Source: CAYMAZ01 sp964428185 (lineage in GTDB: Bacteria > Bacteroidota > Bacteroidia > Bacteroidales > DTU049). From it: a stretch of 64,000 nt of DNA. This document shows, piece by piece, positions 9,288 to 17,802 of this stretch. A model generated the notes under the pieces. The model did no database searches and had not been told where the DNA came from. It saw only the letters and a list, made by a program, of their open reading frames with translations. A program made the position numbers and the translations under genes. The stretch spans positions 1 to 64,000 of the forward strand of contig CAYRXH010000003.1 of the NCBI GenBank assembly GCA_964428185.1, in the 5' to 3' direction. Every line of letters starts with the position of its first letter. The first letter of the stretch is position 1.

Positions 9288-11318
9288 ATGAAAAAAACAC
9301 CCCCCAAATGCAGAGTATATATAATACTACTGTTTAATGTTTTTATTTTGGCTATTGCCTTGAATGGAACAGCACAATGCACACAGGTAGATCATGCCGG
9401 ATCAAATCTGATTATCAACACCAATACAAGTCTTGGAGGCGAACACATCAACATTGGACGGTTTGAGGTGATCAATGGGGTTACCCTCACTGTTGATCCT
9501 GTTTGTAAATATCTTATTATTAATGCTGACACAATAATTGTTGCAGGCATTATAAACGGAAATAATGCGGGAGATGCCGGTGGTTCAGGAGGATCAGGCG
9601 GAGGCATGGCCAATGGCAGCGGCAATCCCGGGCAGGGCGGATATGGAGGTTCTGCAGGGACTGGTCTCGGAGGAGGGCTTGCTGGCAGTAATGCAACAGC
9701 CGGATTAACAATAACCCAGATTTGCGGAGGCATTTTTTGTTCAGGAAACCGTGATGGTTTGAATGGTGGCGGAGGCGGTGGCGGAGCAGGAAGCGGAGGA
9801 GCTTACGGAGGAACAGGAGGTGTTGGCGGCTGGGGAGCTTATGGTTCAGGATTTACCGGTGCTCCAGGTGGAACCTATGGATCTGCCGGAGCAGCGACCA
9901 TTGCACATGGAACTGAGGACGGAATAGACATCACCTGGGGTTCCGGTGGCGGCGGTGGCGGTGGCGGCGGTGGCGGATGGAGTTCCGGCACTTCGGGAGG
10001 CAAAGGAGGAAACGGTGGAGCAATGGTCAGGCTGACATCCGAAGGACCACTGACTTTTACAGGGAGTATCTGGTGCAACGGAGAAAACGGACAATTTGGA
10101 GGCAATGGAGGAGGAGAAAGCACAGACAACGGATTTGATTGCAGTTGTGACGGATATGATGCATGCGGAATATGTTCTGAGTCTGTTTTTGATGCTGCAG
10201 GTGGTGCAGGTGGCGGAGCCGGGGGTGGTGCCGGTGGCGGCATAATGCTTCAGGCTAATGGTCCTATGATTGTAACAGGAACCTTGCAGGCCAAAGGAGG
10301 CGATGGAGGAACGGCAGGAACACCCACATCAAATACAGGTCCCTGTTTTGATAATGCTCGCGGAGGAGGCAGTGGAAGTGGTGGTCGAATCAAAATTTTT
10401 TCCAACCCTTGCTATAACGACAATATTGCACCAAATGTCAATGTGAATGCAGGTGCTGGCGGAGCAGGAGTTGTAGGAGGCATTGTTGCCAATGCAGGAA
10501 CCTATCGGGGCGACCTCGTCAATCCATCCTATACACAGCTTGCAGCAGGAACCATCTTGCTTGATGACCCTGATTTCTGCATGTACGGAGATGTTCCTGA
10601 AATCACATCTGCAGCTCCTGCAATAGGTGGCGTTCCCGGAATTCTCACCTATCAGTGGCAATACAGTATTACAAGTTCAACCTCAGGATTTTTAAACATT
10701 CCCGGACAAACCGGACTTACTTATAATCCCAATCTGATTTCCCAAACAACATGGTATAGAAGAAAAGCCATCTCCGGAATCTGTGAAGAATTCAGCAATA
10801 CTGTTCAGGTGACTGTTACTTCTCCTCCTACAGTAACTCTGTCAGGACTGAACACACAATATTGCAATACTGATGCACCTGTAACAATGACAGGAACACC
10901 TTCTGGAGGGACATTCAGTGGCTCAGGTGTCACCGGTAATCAGTTTTATCCATCTGTTGCAGGAGTTGGCATGCACACAATTACCTATACATACGTTGAA
11001 GGTGGGTGCACTATTAACGACCAGAAAAATGTACAGGTTATCAACTGTACCTCAGTTAATGAATTTCAGCAGTGCTCTCTGAACGTGTATCCTAATCCCT
11101 CAGCAGGTGAATTTTATATTGAACTATCAGGATTTTCTGGAAAAGATGTAACTGTAAAGATATTGAATATTTATGGTCAGCTTGTCGCAGAAACACGCAG
11201 AGACGCATACACAGACGGGCAAAAAATCTCATTTGTAGTCAATATTCCGGCAGGAAATTACATTATTCATGTAATTTCTGCAGAAAAGTCACTGATTGAA
11301 CCTTTAACGATCCAATAA
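9288..11318 (+). CDS. Glycine-rich T9SS-secreted surface protein
   Basis: 676 residues. A signal peptide (ILLFNVFILAIALNGTAQC) is followed by a short beta-rich stretch, then a very glycine-rich region at about residues 95-400 with runs such as GGGGGGGAG and GSGGGGGGGGGGW, interrupted by two cysteine clusters. After it come an Ig/PKD-like segment (LTYQWQYSITSS ... TTWYRRKAISG) and a second beta domain. The C-terminus (LNVYPNPSAGEFYIEL ... PAGNYIIHVIS) is a T9SS type A sorting domain. It is probably an adhesin or matrix protein at the cell surface; no enzyme motif is seen. The very G-rich coding strand explains the spurious proline-rich frames opposite it. Confidence 0.8.
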   Translation: MKKTPPKCRVYIILLFNVFILAIALNGTAQCTQVDHAGSNLIINTNTSLGGEHINIGRFEVINGVTLTVDPVCKYLIINADTIIVAGIINGNNAGDAGGSGGSGGGMANGSGNPGQGGYGGSAGTGLGGGLAGSNATAGLTITQICGGIFCSGNRDGLNGGGGGGGAGSGGAYGGTGGVGGWGAYGSGFTGAPGGTYGSAGAATIAHGTEDGIDITWGSGGGGGGGGGGGWSSGTSGGKGGNGGAMVRLTSEGPLTFTGSIWCNGENGQFGGNGGGESTDNGFDCSCDGYDACGICSESVFDAAGGAGGGAGGGAGGGIMLQANGPMIVTGTLQAKGGDGGTAGTPTSNTGPCFDNARGGGSGSGGRIKIFSNPCYNDNIAPNVNVNAGAGGAGVVGGIVANAGTYRGDLVNPSYTQLAAGTILLDDPDFCMYGDVPEITSAAPAIGGVPGILTYQWQYSITSSTSGFLNIPGQTGLTYNPNLISQTTWYRRKAISGICEEFSNTVQVTVTSPPTVTLSGLNTQYCNTDAPVTMTGTPSGGTFSGSGVTGNQFYPSVAGVGMHTITYTYVEGGCTINDQKNVQVINCTSVNEFQQCSLNVYPNPSAGEFYIELSGFSGKDVTVKILNIYGQLVAETRRDAYTDGQKISFVVNIPAGNYIIHVISAEKSLIEPLTIQ

Positions 11319-11355
11319 GCAGAGAAGCAAGTTTCAGAGTTTTTGCAAAAAACAC

Positions 11356-11392
11356 AAAGCACAGGGATGAATTCAACTACCTTGTGCTTTTT
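11356..11392. terminator. Bidirectional terminator hairpin
   Basis: AAAGCACAGG and CCTTGTGCTTT pair with one bulged base, flanked by A-rich and T-rich tracts. It lies between the convergent genes ending at 11318 and 11434 and can serve both. Confidence 0.65.
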
Positions 11393-11433
11393 ATTTCATG
11401 TAATTATTGAAATTCACTGTAACGACTGAAAAT

Positions 11434-11886
11434 TCATATCATATTCAGTTCTTTCAGAATTTGTTCTGTATGATTTTTTGTGTCCACTTTGCGTAGAATT
11501 TTGAGAATAAAACCCTTTTCATCAATGATAAATGTTGTGCGTAAAACTCCTTCGTAGCTTTTACCGTACATTTTTTTCTCTCCCCAGGCACCATAAGCTT
11601 TCAGCAACTGTTTTTCTGTGTCGGCAATCAGTTCAAAAGGTAGCTCGTGCTTTGCCCTAAAGCTGTTATGTGAATTTTCACTGTCAGGACTGACACCGAT
11701 CACTTCAAAACCTTGCTTTTTCAATTTGCTGAAATTGTCTCTCAGGTTACATGCCTGAGCTGTGCAACCGGATGTGTTGTCTTTTGGATAAAAATACAGA
11801 ACTACTTTTTTCCCGGCATAATCCTTAAGTGTTTTTCCTCCGATGAGAAAATCCGGTGCTTTCTGACCTTCTTTTAAATGACTCAT
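11434..11886 (-). CDS. bcp: Thioredoxin-dependent thiol peroxidase (Bcp/PrxQ)
   Basis: 150 residues, the full length of this peroxiredoxin class. The peroxidatic Cys41 and resolving Cys46 are in TSGCTAQAC, preceded by VVLYFYPKD. It reduces hydrogen peroxide and organic hydroperoxides, with thioredoxin as reductant, in the cytosol. The gene follows the thiamine-binding protein gene after only 15 bases and is probably cotranscribed with it. Confidence 0.95.
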   Translation of the reverse strand: MSHLKEGQKAPDFLIGGKTLKDYAGKKVVLYFYPKDNTSGCTAQACNLRDNFSKLKKQGFEVIGVSPDSENSHNSFRAKHELPFELIADTEKQLLKAYGAWGEKKMYGKSYEGVLRTTFIIDEKGFILKILRKVDTKNHTEQILKELNMI

Positions 11887-11901
11887 TATATGTGGTTTTT
11901 T

Positions 11902-12216
11902 TTATTTATTCACTGTGCCAATTTTTTCTTCAACAGATTTGATTTTTTGTTTCATTGCATTGATGCGCCCCTTGCGAATGTCAAATTTTATCGTCGAATA
12001 GACCCTGTCACAGTCAGGCTCTAAAAGTGTATAGGCTTTTTCCACAAGATCCAGTGCTGCCCTGATGGTTAATGTTTCAACAATGGTGCCCATGGGAGTA
12101 AGCTGATAGTCATAGCCGCTGTTGCGGATCATTTCTATGATTCTGCTTACATAAAGACTTGAGCCACTTCCTCCTTTGCTGGTGGGAAACATGGCAAACT
12201 CCATTAATACTGACAT
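11902..12216 (-). CDS. MTH1187/YqgV-type thiamine-binding protein
   Basis: 104 residues matching the small ferredoxin-fold DUF77 family (MSVLMEFAMFPT, GYDYQLTPMGTIVE). Members bind thiamine or related compounds; the physiological role is unsettled. It precedes bcp in what looks like a two-gene leftward operon. A -7 box TAACTTTG lies at 12241-12234, 18 bases upstream of the start. Confidence 0.88.
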   Translation of the reverse strand: MSVLMEFAMFPTSKGGSGSSLYVSRIIEMIRNSGYDYQLTPMGTIVETLTIRAALDLVEKAYTLLEPDCDRVYSTIKFDIRKGRINAMKQKIKSVEEKIGTVNK

Positions 12217-12333
12217 GATGTACTATTTTATGACAAAGTTACAAAAACTCGACGGATTTTACCCATTGAGGTGAGCAGCAGAAATATTTGGCAATGTGCA
12301 AAAATGGTTGTTTTTTTGATAAAAAATTGATTC

Positions 12334-12906
12334 ATGCACAAATTAGCAGTATTTGCCTCAGGATCAGGCAGCAATTGTGAAAATCTTATCCGATATTTTC
12401 AGGATTCGAAGGAAATAGAAGTGGCTGTAGTCATCACCAATAACCCCTTTGCGGGTGTGATTGAACGAGCATCAAATCTTGATACAGACTGTTACATCAA
12501 TCTGTTTAAAACGAAGGAAGATTATCAAATACTTGATGATATTCTCAGGGAATACAAAATTGAATGGATTATTCTGGCGGGCTTTTTAAAACTTGTGCCC
12601 GGAAATCTTATCAGCAGATATAAAAACAGGATTATTAATATTCATCCTGCTTTGCTTCCTGCTTATGGTGGGAAAGGAATGTACGGAATGAGAGTTCATG
12701 AAGCAGTGATTGCTGCAGGTGAAAAAGAATCAGGAATCACAATTCATTATGTGAATGAATTTTACGATCAAGGAACAATAATTGCTCAATATAAATGTCC
12801 TGTTTTTAATGATGATACTCCCAAAATATTAGCAGAGAGAATACATCTACTTGAATATCAAAAATTTCCCAAGGTGATTGAACAACAGATATTAAGCCAT
12901 CAGTAA
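12334..12906 (+). CDS. purN: Phosphoribosylglycinamide formyltransferase
   Basis: 190 residues, normal length for PurN. It formylates GAR with 10-formyl-tetrahydrofolate in step three of purine synthesis. ASGSGSNCENLIRYF near the N-terminus binds the substrate phosphate. INIHPALLPAYGGKG carries the catalytic Asn and His, and the later Asp in FYDQGTI completes the triad. It stands alone between the leftward bcp operon and a decayed region. The other purine genes here, purB (58648) and a broken purE (24014), are far away. Confidence 0.93.
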   Translation: MHKLAVFASGSGSNCENLIRYFQDSKEIEVAVVITNNPFAGVIERASNLDTDCYINLFKTKEDYQILDDILREYKIEWIILAGFLKLVPGNLISRYKNRIINIHPALLPAYGGKGMYGMRVHEAVIAAGEKESGITIHYVNEFYDQGTIIAQYKCPVFNDDTPKILAERIHLLEYQKFPKVIEQQILSHQ

Positions 12907-12907
12907 A

Positions 12908-13125
12908 TTAAAATTCTAACCATTTTAACATCCAGACAGTACATACTTTATGTCCTGAATTGCCCATGGGCGCATCCAGAAATGTGAAGCCCTGCTTTTT
13001 ATTTATACTCACGGCTCTGACATAATGAGGAAGACTTTCAGTTTAGAGTTGTTTGTATCCAATCTCTTTGGCCGAATGAATTGACTTCTGCATCTGTTGC
13101 TGGCCACACCGGTTCCACAAGCTTA
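12908..13125 (-). pseudogene. GNAT-family N-acetyltransferase remnant
   Basis: Only the C-terminal half of a GNAT acetyltransferase survives. From 13093 the frame reads MQKSIHSAKEIGYKQL, a TAA stop, then TESLPHYVRAVSINKKQGF and a tail with LDAPMGNSGHKV and a C-terminal VWML, a pattern familiar from GNAT enzymes. The acetyl-CoA loop is split: the CGTGV segment just upstream is one base out of frame with GQQ-MQKS. So there is one nonsense codon, one frameshift and a missing N-terminus. The upstream side ends at the repeat hairpin and tRNA-Asn, hinting that a rearrangement there removed the 5' half. Confidence 0.75.
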
Positions 13126-13149
13126 CTTATAGAGAGTGTGAAAAAGAAT

Positions 13150-13201
13150 AAACAGAGTGAGTGTGTTCGCTCTCGCTCTCACTCTCACTCTCACTCTGTT
13201 T
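13150..13201 (-). terminator. Hexanucleotide-repeat hairpin after tRNA-Asn
   Basis: Perfect 12-base inverted repeat (AAACAGAGTGAG at 13150-13161, CTCACTCTGTTT at 13190-13201). The right arm and loop consist of about four tandem TCTCAC/TCTCGC hexamers. On the minus strand it starts 4 bases after the tRNA and is followed by TTATTCTTTTT, so it could end tRNA transcription. The repeat gives it the potential to change length by slippage. Confidence 0.55.
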
Positions 13202-13204
13202 AAG

Positions 13205-13278
13205 CTCCCCCTGCTAGACTTGAACTAGCGACCCTCTGATTAACAGTCAGATGCTCTAACCAACTGAGCTAAGGAGGA
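13205..13278 (-). tRNA. tRNA-Asn (anticodon GTT)
   Basis: The minus strand folds as a full cloverleaf. Acceptor TCCTCCT pairs with AGGGGGA (one G-T pair), the D arm has AGCTCAGTTGGTTAGAGC, the anticodon arm is CTGACTGTTAATCAG with anticodon GTT, and the T arm has GTTCAAGTC. Discriminator G; CCA is not encoded. 74 nucleotides. Confidence 0.95.
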
Positions 13279-13453
13279 ATATTTTTATTTTTCAGTCTGC
13301 AAATATAATACTTTTTTCGAAAAAGAAAAAAAATTTTTTCCGATCATCAATTTAGCAGATTTTCTTTGGCCCCGTAATAAATTCATGCAGTTTTCCCTCA
13401 ATAATCGTCCTGAGCATTATTTTGCTTTTTAAACTTCATTCGGATATTGCAAT

Positions 13454-14846
13454 CTATTTACTTAATTCATCAACCTTGCGCTCAAGTTCATTAATTCTTT
13501 CTTCCTGCTCTATGATGATATCCAAAAGATAAATTGCAAGTCTGTCGTATGAAATGGAATATGGTTCCATTACATCCCAATTGAGAATTTCCTCTCCATT
13601 TTCATCAACAGCGACAGTTCCTGTTTCTCCGAACCATTGACGGGCAGGACCATAAATCACCAGTTCGGTCAAGATCAACTCCACTTCTTCAGCAATAAGA
13701 CCAACCTCACTTCCGCCACCAAGAGCTGGTTTCAGATTATAGCTGACCGGACGCAGCATAAACATCTTCTCCTTGTCTACTACCAAAGGCTTTACATTTT
13801 CCTTAACCTTAATAGTTGACGACTGTGGTTTGAGATCTCCTGCTGATGTTCTTATCATCACTGTTCCGGTTCCTGTGGTGCTGCTTCCCTGCACAAACTT
13901 TATATTGGTTTTTATGTCCCCGTATGCATAAAGGCCGTTTGATAGCTGAGACGTCGTTGATCCGATTCTGATACCATCTGTAAAGTAACCATGGCCATCT
14001 ACCTGCAATTCGTAACTTGTGCTGAAAGTACTGCCAATTATCAAATTACCATAAATATTAGAGGTAGTAGTAGAGCCTTCAACAAGAAGTCCACCAGTGC
14101 CAACAGTCAGATCAAAAGATGAAGATGGTGATGTTGTACCAACACCCACGTACCCGGAACTTGTAATAACAACTGCATCTGTACACTCCCATCCGCTGCT
14201 GCCGATACCCCGAACTGTATAGTTGGAGTTAAAACTGGTACCACAGTTGATGGTTGTACCTGAACCTCCGGAAACCTGCCCCGGAGCCCATGCAGATTCG
14301 TTGAATAATAATACATCATTTAAATTGGGGTTGACAGACCCAATGGGTATATTCTGAATATAATTTGCATTCCACATGGCTGTTGTGTTGGTGCACTCAT
14401 GGTATTTCCAACTACTTCCAATCCTGTTCCCGCATTAACAGTTGATGCGGAACTGGCTGAATACAGTGCATAAGGAACACTGAGAAGCTGGGTCGTTGAT
14501 GTAATGGTATAGTTAGAATCCCCGTTCAAATCCGTTTCTGTTTTCAGATAATATGTACCACTTCACCAGCTGATTGCCGAAAAAAAACCACTGACCACCG
14601 ATCCACCGCCAATTTCAAGGGCAAATAGGCCGTTTTCATTGGTGTTCCCAGTATGTGTTACCACATACACAGCTGTTCCCGAAGGGGAATTCAGCAAAAT
14701 GCTGAGCTTCATTCCTATGATTTGAAAAACCGCAAGCTGATCGTTGGTGTCTCTGATCACTGCCTGGTAGCTCATTTTCTGGGGGACCTGAGCAAGCAGA
14801 ATTCTTCCGATTATTCCTATTGCAAAAAAATCATTGTGTTTTTCAT
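13454..14846 (-). pseudogene. Broken tail-fibre / S74-type exported protein gene
   Basis: Reconstructed start ATG at 14846 (MKNTMIFF ... LLAQVPQKMSYQAVIRD), the same opening as the intact gene at 27262. Lesions in order: a T tract of 7 where 8 would keep frame (about 14823-14829), an in-frame TGA between FFSAISW and SGTYYLKTE (about 14563), and a one-base loss near 14385 after MSAPT. The last 307 codons are intact, with NGNV-type repeats, a degenerate S74-like chaperone region (STIKVKENV ... EVGLIAEEVE) and a C-terminal coiled coil. Loss of function is likely; slippage or assembly error could explain the tract but not the stop. Confidence 0.75.
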
Positions 14847-14857
14847 AACTAGTACTG

Positions 14858-15329
14858 TTATACAATTTTGAAAGTCTTGATGTTTTTTTGTCAGCAATAA
14901 CATTCAGGAAATATGTCCCTGACGCAAGTGAACTCAATGAAACTATAGTGTATGTGGCGATAATTTTTTTTAGTTGTATCAACATTCCCTTTGCATCAAA
15001 AACTTGAAAAAAAAGAGATTATTTGCCTGAATATTTTCTATGGACAACGTAAGGAAGTCAACAGCAGGATTTGGATAGACAGAAACAGATAATAGAATGC
15101 AGTTAGCTTCTTCCACTTCAGTAACAACAGAAATTTCCCAGTGCTGCTGAACCCCCTGTATTTCAGATCCGTTTGATCCACTGTTGGCCTGACAAGCAAC
15201 CTGTCCAACAGAAAAACTCACTGAACCCCCAGTTCCTGATGCATTTCCGCCGCAGGGAACTACAGCCTGCTGTGAATGTACAAAATCAAAAATCAATACT
15301 AGCCAGCCAAACAAGAACAGTTTCTTCAT
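14858..15329 (-). pseudogene. Broken short T9SS-exported protein gene
   Basis: Starts MKKLFLFGWLVLIFDFVHSQ (signal peptide). The body GGNASGTGGSVSFSVGQVAC is typical of short Bacteroidetes surface proteins, followed by the T9SS tail SVYPNPAVDFLTLSIEN. Two one-base losses break it: a T tract of 8 where 9 keeps frame (near 15008) and an A tract of 7 where 8 keeps frame (near 14886). Restoring both yields an ordinary sorting-domain end (FDAKGMLIQL ... KNIKTFKIV, stop at 14858). It lies 11 bases before the second broken gene, so the pair formed one operon. Confidence 0.7.
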
Positions 15330-15430
15330 AACAATGGATTTTTAGAAGAAATATAATAATATTTCTTACAAAACTCTGAAAATGAGAAAAATCTGTAAAC
15401 AACAATAAAAAACAGTAAATAAAACTGTAA

Positions 15431-15769
15431 TTATATCAGCACTGACACTTTCTGCATTTCACCCCCCAGGGGAGGATTCATTTTGGAAATCCTAACCGTA
15501 ACATCCTCTGCTTGGGGAAACTTTTCAATAATTGATTGTTTGATCCTCAAGCCCACGTTCTCTATCAGATTTGATGTTTTTTTCATTTCTCCGGCAACAA
15601 TATCATAGACTGTCTGATAGTTCAGAGCATCCCTGATGTCGTCTGATTCTGCAGGAACCGATACATCACAAACAATGTGAACATCAACCAGAAAATGAAT
15701 ACCAACTTTTTTTTCTTCTTCAGAACATCCGTGAAAAGCATAAAACTTCATTCCTTCAAGAGAGATCAT
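15431..15769 (-). CDS. folB: Dihydroneopterin aldolase
   Basis: 112 residues from ATG 15769 (MISLEGMKFYAFHG). The frame is open further upstream but that part is not protein-like and runs into the glnS promoter. It cleaves 7,8-dihydroneopterin to 6-hydroxymethyl-dihydropterin in folate synthesis. Family marks: FYAFHGCSEEEKKVG, the Tyr in LNYQTVYDIV, IENVGLRI and a C-terminal VRISKMNPP. Divergent from glnS. It belongs with the folE and PTPS-like genes at 34 kb by pathway, not by position. Confidence 0.9.
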   Translation of the reverse strand: MISLEGMKFYAFHGCSEEEKKVGIHFLVDVHIVCDVSVPAESDDIRDALNYQTVYDIVAGEMKKTSNLIENVGLRIKQSIIEKFPQAEDVTVRISKMNPPLGGEMQKVSVLI

Positions 15770-15852
15770 AATAATATTGATGTTTGCTGCAAAGGTAAGA
15801 TTTTTAAGAAAAGCCCGTTTGTCCTGAATAAAAAAGTTGAAAAAAAACAACG

Positions 15853-15860
15853 TAAATTTG
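15853..15860 (+). promoter_or_regulatory. -7 box TAAATTTG for glnS
   Basis: TAnnTTTG match 31 bases before the chosen glnS ATG at 15891. It lies inside the 18-codon upstream extension of the frame, arguing against a start at 15837. Confidence 0.5.
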
Positions 15861-15890
15861 CACCCTGATAAACAACAGATTTCTTTCAAT

Positions 15891-17582
15891 ATGAACACAA
15901 ATGATCCTGAAGAAAACAAGCCAGTAAAGAACTTTATTGAGCAACTGATAGACGAAGACCTGGCAACAGGGCGCTACAACAAAGTACACACCCGTTTTCC
16001 GCCTGAACCCAACGGGTTTTTGCATATCGGGCATGCCAAATCAATCTGTCTGAACTTCGGACTTGGAAAAAAATATGGCGGATTAACCAATCTCCGTTTT
16101 GACGACACCAATCCTGAAAAGGAAGACACCACCTATGTGGAAGGGATCATGGAAGATGTGAGATGGCTTGGCTTTGACTGGGAAGAACGGTTGTATTATG
16201 CTTCGGATTATTTTCAGCAATTGTATGACTGGGCTGTGGAACTTATTAAAAAGGACAAAGCCTATGTTTGTTTTTTATCTGCTGAAGATGTGAGTAAAAC
16301 CCGCGGAACAGTTACTTCTGCTGGTCAAAACAGTCCCTACAGAAATACTTCTGTTGAAGAAAATCTGCAGTTGTTTGAAAAGATGAAGCACGGTGAATAC
16401 AAAGAAGGAGAATGTACTCTTAGAGCAAAAATTGATATGGCTCATCCCAATATGCTGATGAGAGATCCTGTGTTATACAGAATCAACTATACTGCTCATC
16501 ACAGAACCGGCACAGACTGGTGTATTTACCCAACTTATGATTATGCCCACGGTCAAAGCGATTCTCTTGAAGGAATAACACATTCGATCTGCACTCTGGA
16601 GTTTGAAGTGCATCGCCCGTTATACAACTGGTTTATTGAAACTCTGGAAATATATGCACCTCGTCAGATAGAATTTGCCCGCCTCAATCTTACCTATACC
16701 GTGATGAGTAAAAGAAAACTCCTCCGGCTTGTTCAGGATGGCCTCGTATCTGGCTGGGATGACCCAAGAATGCCGACAATCTGCGGACTCAGACGAAGAG
16801 GCTATACTCCTTCATCAATTCGCACTTTTGCTGAAAAGGTGGGCGTTGCAAAAAGAGACAACACCATTGATCTGTCTCTGCTTGAGTTTTGTCTTCGTGA
16901 AGAGCTGAACAAAACTGCCAATAGATATATGGTAGTCATCAATCCCATAAAACTTGTTATAACAAATTATCCTGAAGGACAGGAAGAGGAGCTTGAGGCA
17001 ATCAATAATCCGGAGTTTCCTGATCATGGCAGCAGAAAAGTCCCCTTTAGCAGGGAACTGTACATCGAGCAGGAAGATTTTGCTGAAGTGCCTCCGCCAA
17101 AATACTTCAGACTTGCACCAGGACAGGAAGTGCGTCTAAGATATGCCTATTTTATTAAATGCACCGATGTAATTAAAGATTCTGATGGAAATATTACAGA
17201 GGTTCACTGCACCTATGATCCTGCAAGCAGGGGCGGCAACAGCCCTGACGGCAGAAAAGTCAAAGGCACTCTGCACTGGGTTTCCATCAAACATGCCAAA
17301 CATGCAGAAGTCAGATTGTATGATCGTTTGTTCTCTCAGGAAAACCCTGAAGATGTTGAAGAAGGTGAAGATTTTATCAAGTATCTGAGTCCTGAATCCC
17401 TGATCACAAAAACTGCTTTTTGCGAACCTGCATTGCTTGAAGCGGCAAAAGGTACGTTTACCTGTCAGTTTGAAAGAGTGGGCTATTTTTGTACTGATAA
17501 GGATCATACAAATGAAAGACCTGTATTCAACAGAATTGTGATGCTGAAAGATCCCTGGGCAAAAATGCAACAGAAGAGATAA
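15891..17582 (+). CDS. glnS: Glutamine-tRNA ligase
   Basis: 563 residues from ATG 15891 ([15 protein letters not shown]). Charges tRNA-Gln with glutamine. Class I signature [15 protein letters not shown] (HIGH) near residue 40; the KMSKS counterpart is VMSKRKL. The catalytic half is followed by the anticodon-binding beta-barrels ([11 protein letters not shown] onward). Presence of GlnRS implies direct charging of tRNA-Gln; the amidotransferase route cannot be excluded from this window. The cognate tRNA-Gln gene lies only 89 bases downstream. Confidence 0.95.
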   Translation: MNTNDPEENKPVKNFIEQLIDEDLATGRYNKVHTRFPPEPNGFLHIGHAKSICLNFGLGKKYGGLTNLRFDDTNPEKEDTTYVEGIMEDVRWLGFDWEERLYYASDYFQQLYDWAVELIKKDKAYVCFLSAEDVSKTRGTVTSAGQNSPYRNTSVEENLQLFEKMKHGEYKEGECTLRAKIDMAHPNMLMRDPVLYRINYTAHHRTGTDWCIYPTYDYAHGQSDSLEGITHSICTLEFEVHRPLYNWFIETLEIYAPRQIEFARLNLTYTVMSKRKLLRLVQDGLVSGWDDPRMPTICGLRRRGYTPSSIRTFAEKVGVAKRDNTIDLSLLEFCLREELNKTANRYMVVINPIKLVITNYPEGQEEELEAINNPEFPDHGSRKVPFSRELYIEQEDFAEVPPPKYFRLAPGQEVRLRYAYFIKCTDVIKDSDGNITEVHCTYDPASRGGNSPDGRKVKGTLHWVSIKHAKHAEVRLYDRLFSQENPEDVEEGEDFIKYLSPESLITKTAFCEPALLEAAKGTFTCQFERVGYFCTDKDHTNERPVFNRIVMLKDPWAKMQQKR

Positions 17583-17629
17583 AACAGACGGTGGTTTCTA
17601 TTTTTCCGGAGCAATTTTTTTTTGATTTT

Positions 17630-17662
17630 TTTGTGATTAGATAAAAAAAATTAATACTTTTG
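17630..17662 (+). promoter_or_regulatory. tRNA-Gln promoter (-33 TTTG, -7 TACTTTTG)
   Basis: TTTG at 17630-17633, 21 bases, then TACTTTTG at 17655-17662: a textbook Bacteroidetes promoter. Transcription would begin right at the tRNA 5' region (17672). Confidence 0.65.
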
Positions 17663-17671
17663 CACACACAA

Positions 17672-17744
17672 TGTCCGATGGTGTAACTGGCAACACGTCT
17701 GACTCTGAATCAGAAGAGTCTAGGTTCGACCCCTAGTCGGACAA
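17672..17744 (+). tRNA. tRNA-Gln (anticodon CTG)
   Basis: Cloverleaf with acceptor TGTCCGA / TCGGACA, anticodon arm TCTGA-CTCTGAA-TCAGA (anticodon CTG, reads CAG) and T arm GGTTCGACCCC. Discriminator A; CCA not encoded. It lies immediately after glnS, with its own promoter and terminator. Confidence 0.93.
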
Positions 17745-17746
17745 CA

Positions 17747-17775
17747 AAAGCCGCAGTAAAAGCTGCGGTTTTTTT
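17747..17775 (+). terminator. Rho-independent terminator after tRNA-Gln
   Basis: CCGCAG (17751-17756) and CTGCGG (17763-17768) with a six-base loop, extended by flanking A/T pairs and followed by seven T. The next promoter box (17777) begins right after the T tract. Confidence 0.8.
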
Positions 17776-17776
17776 A

Positions 17777-17784
17777 TATTTTTG
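17777..17784 (+). promoter_or_regulatory. -7 box TATTTTTG for aspartate kinase
   Basis: TAnnTTTG match 18 bases before the ATG at 17803, abutting the tRNA terminator. The -33 region falls inside the terminator hairpin and has no clear TTTG. Confidence 0.45.
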
Positions 17785-17802
17785 CATCAAATCAGATATT
17801 CG

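Noticed and set aside
9392..10243. Long proline-rich frames on the minus strand
   Set aside because: They are the complement of the glycine-rich coding region of the T9SS protein at 9288 and have no start context or family.
13160..13200. CT-rich repeat as a possible CRISPR or direct-repeat array
   Set aside because: Units are six bases without spacers; it is a simple hexamer repeat.
14560..14570. In-frame TGA in the broken S74 gene as a selenocysteine codon
   Set aside because: No SECIS-like hairpin directly after it, the family does not use selenocysteine, and the gene has other lesions.
15770..15919. N-terminal extension of folB
   Set aside because: The extra 50 residues are not folB-like, overlap the glnS promoter and start, and MISLEGMKF is the normal family start.
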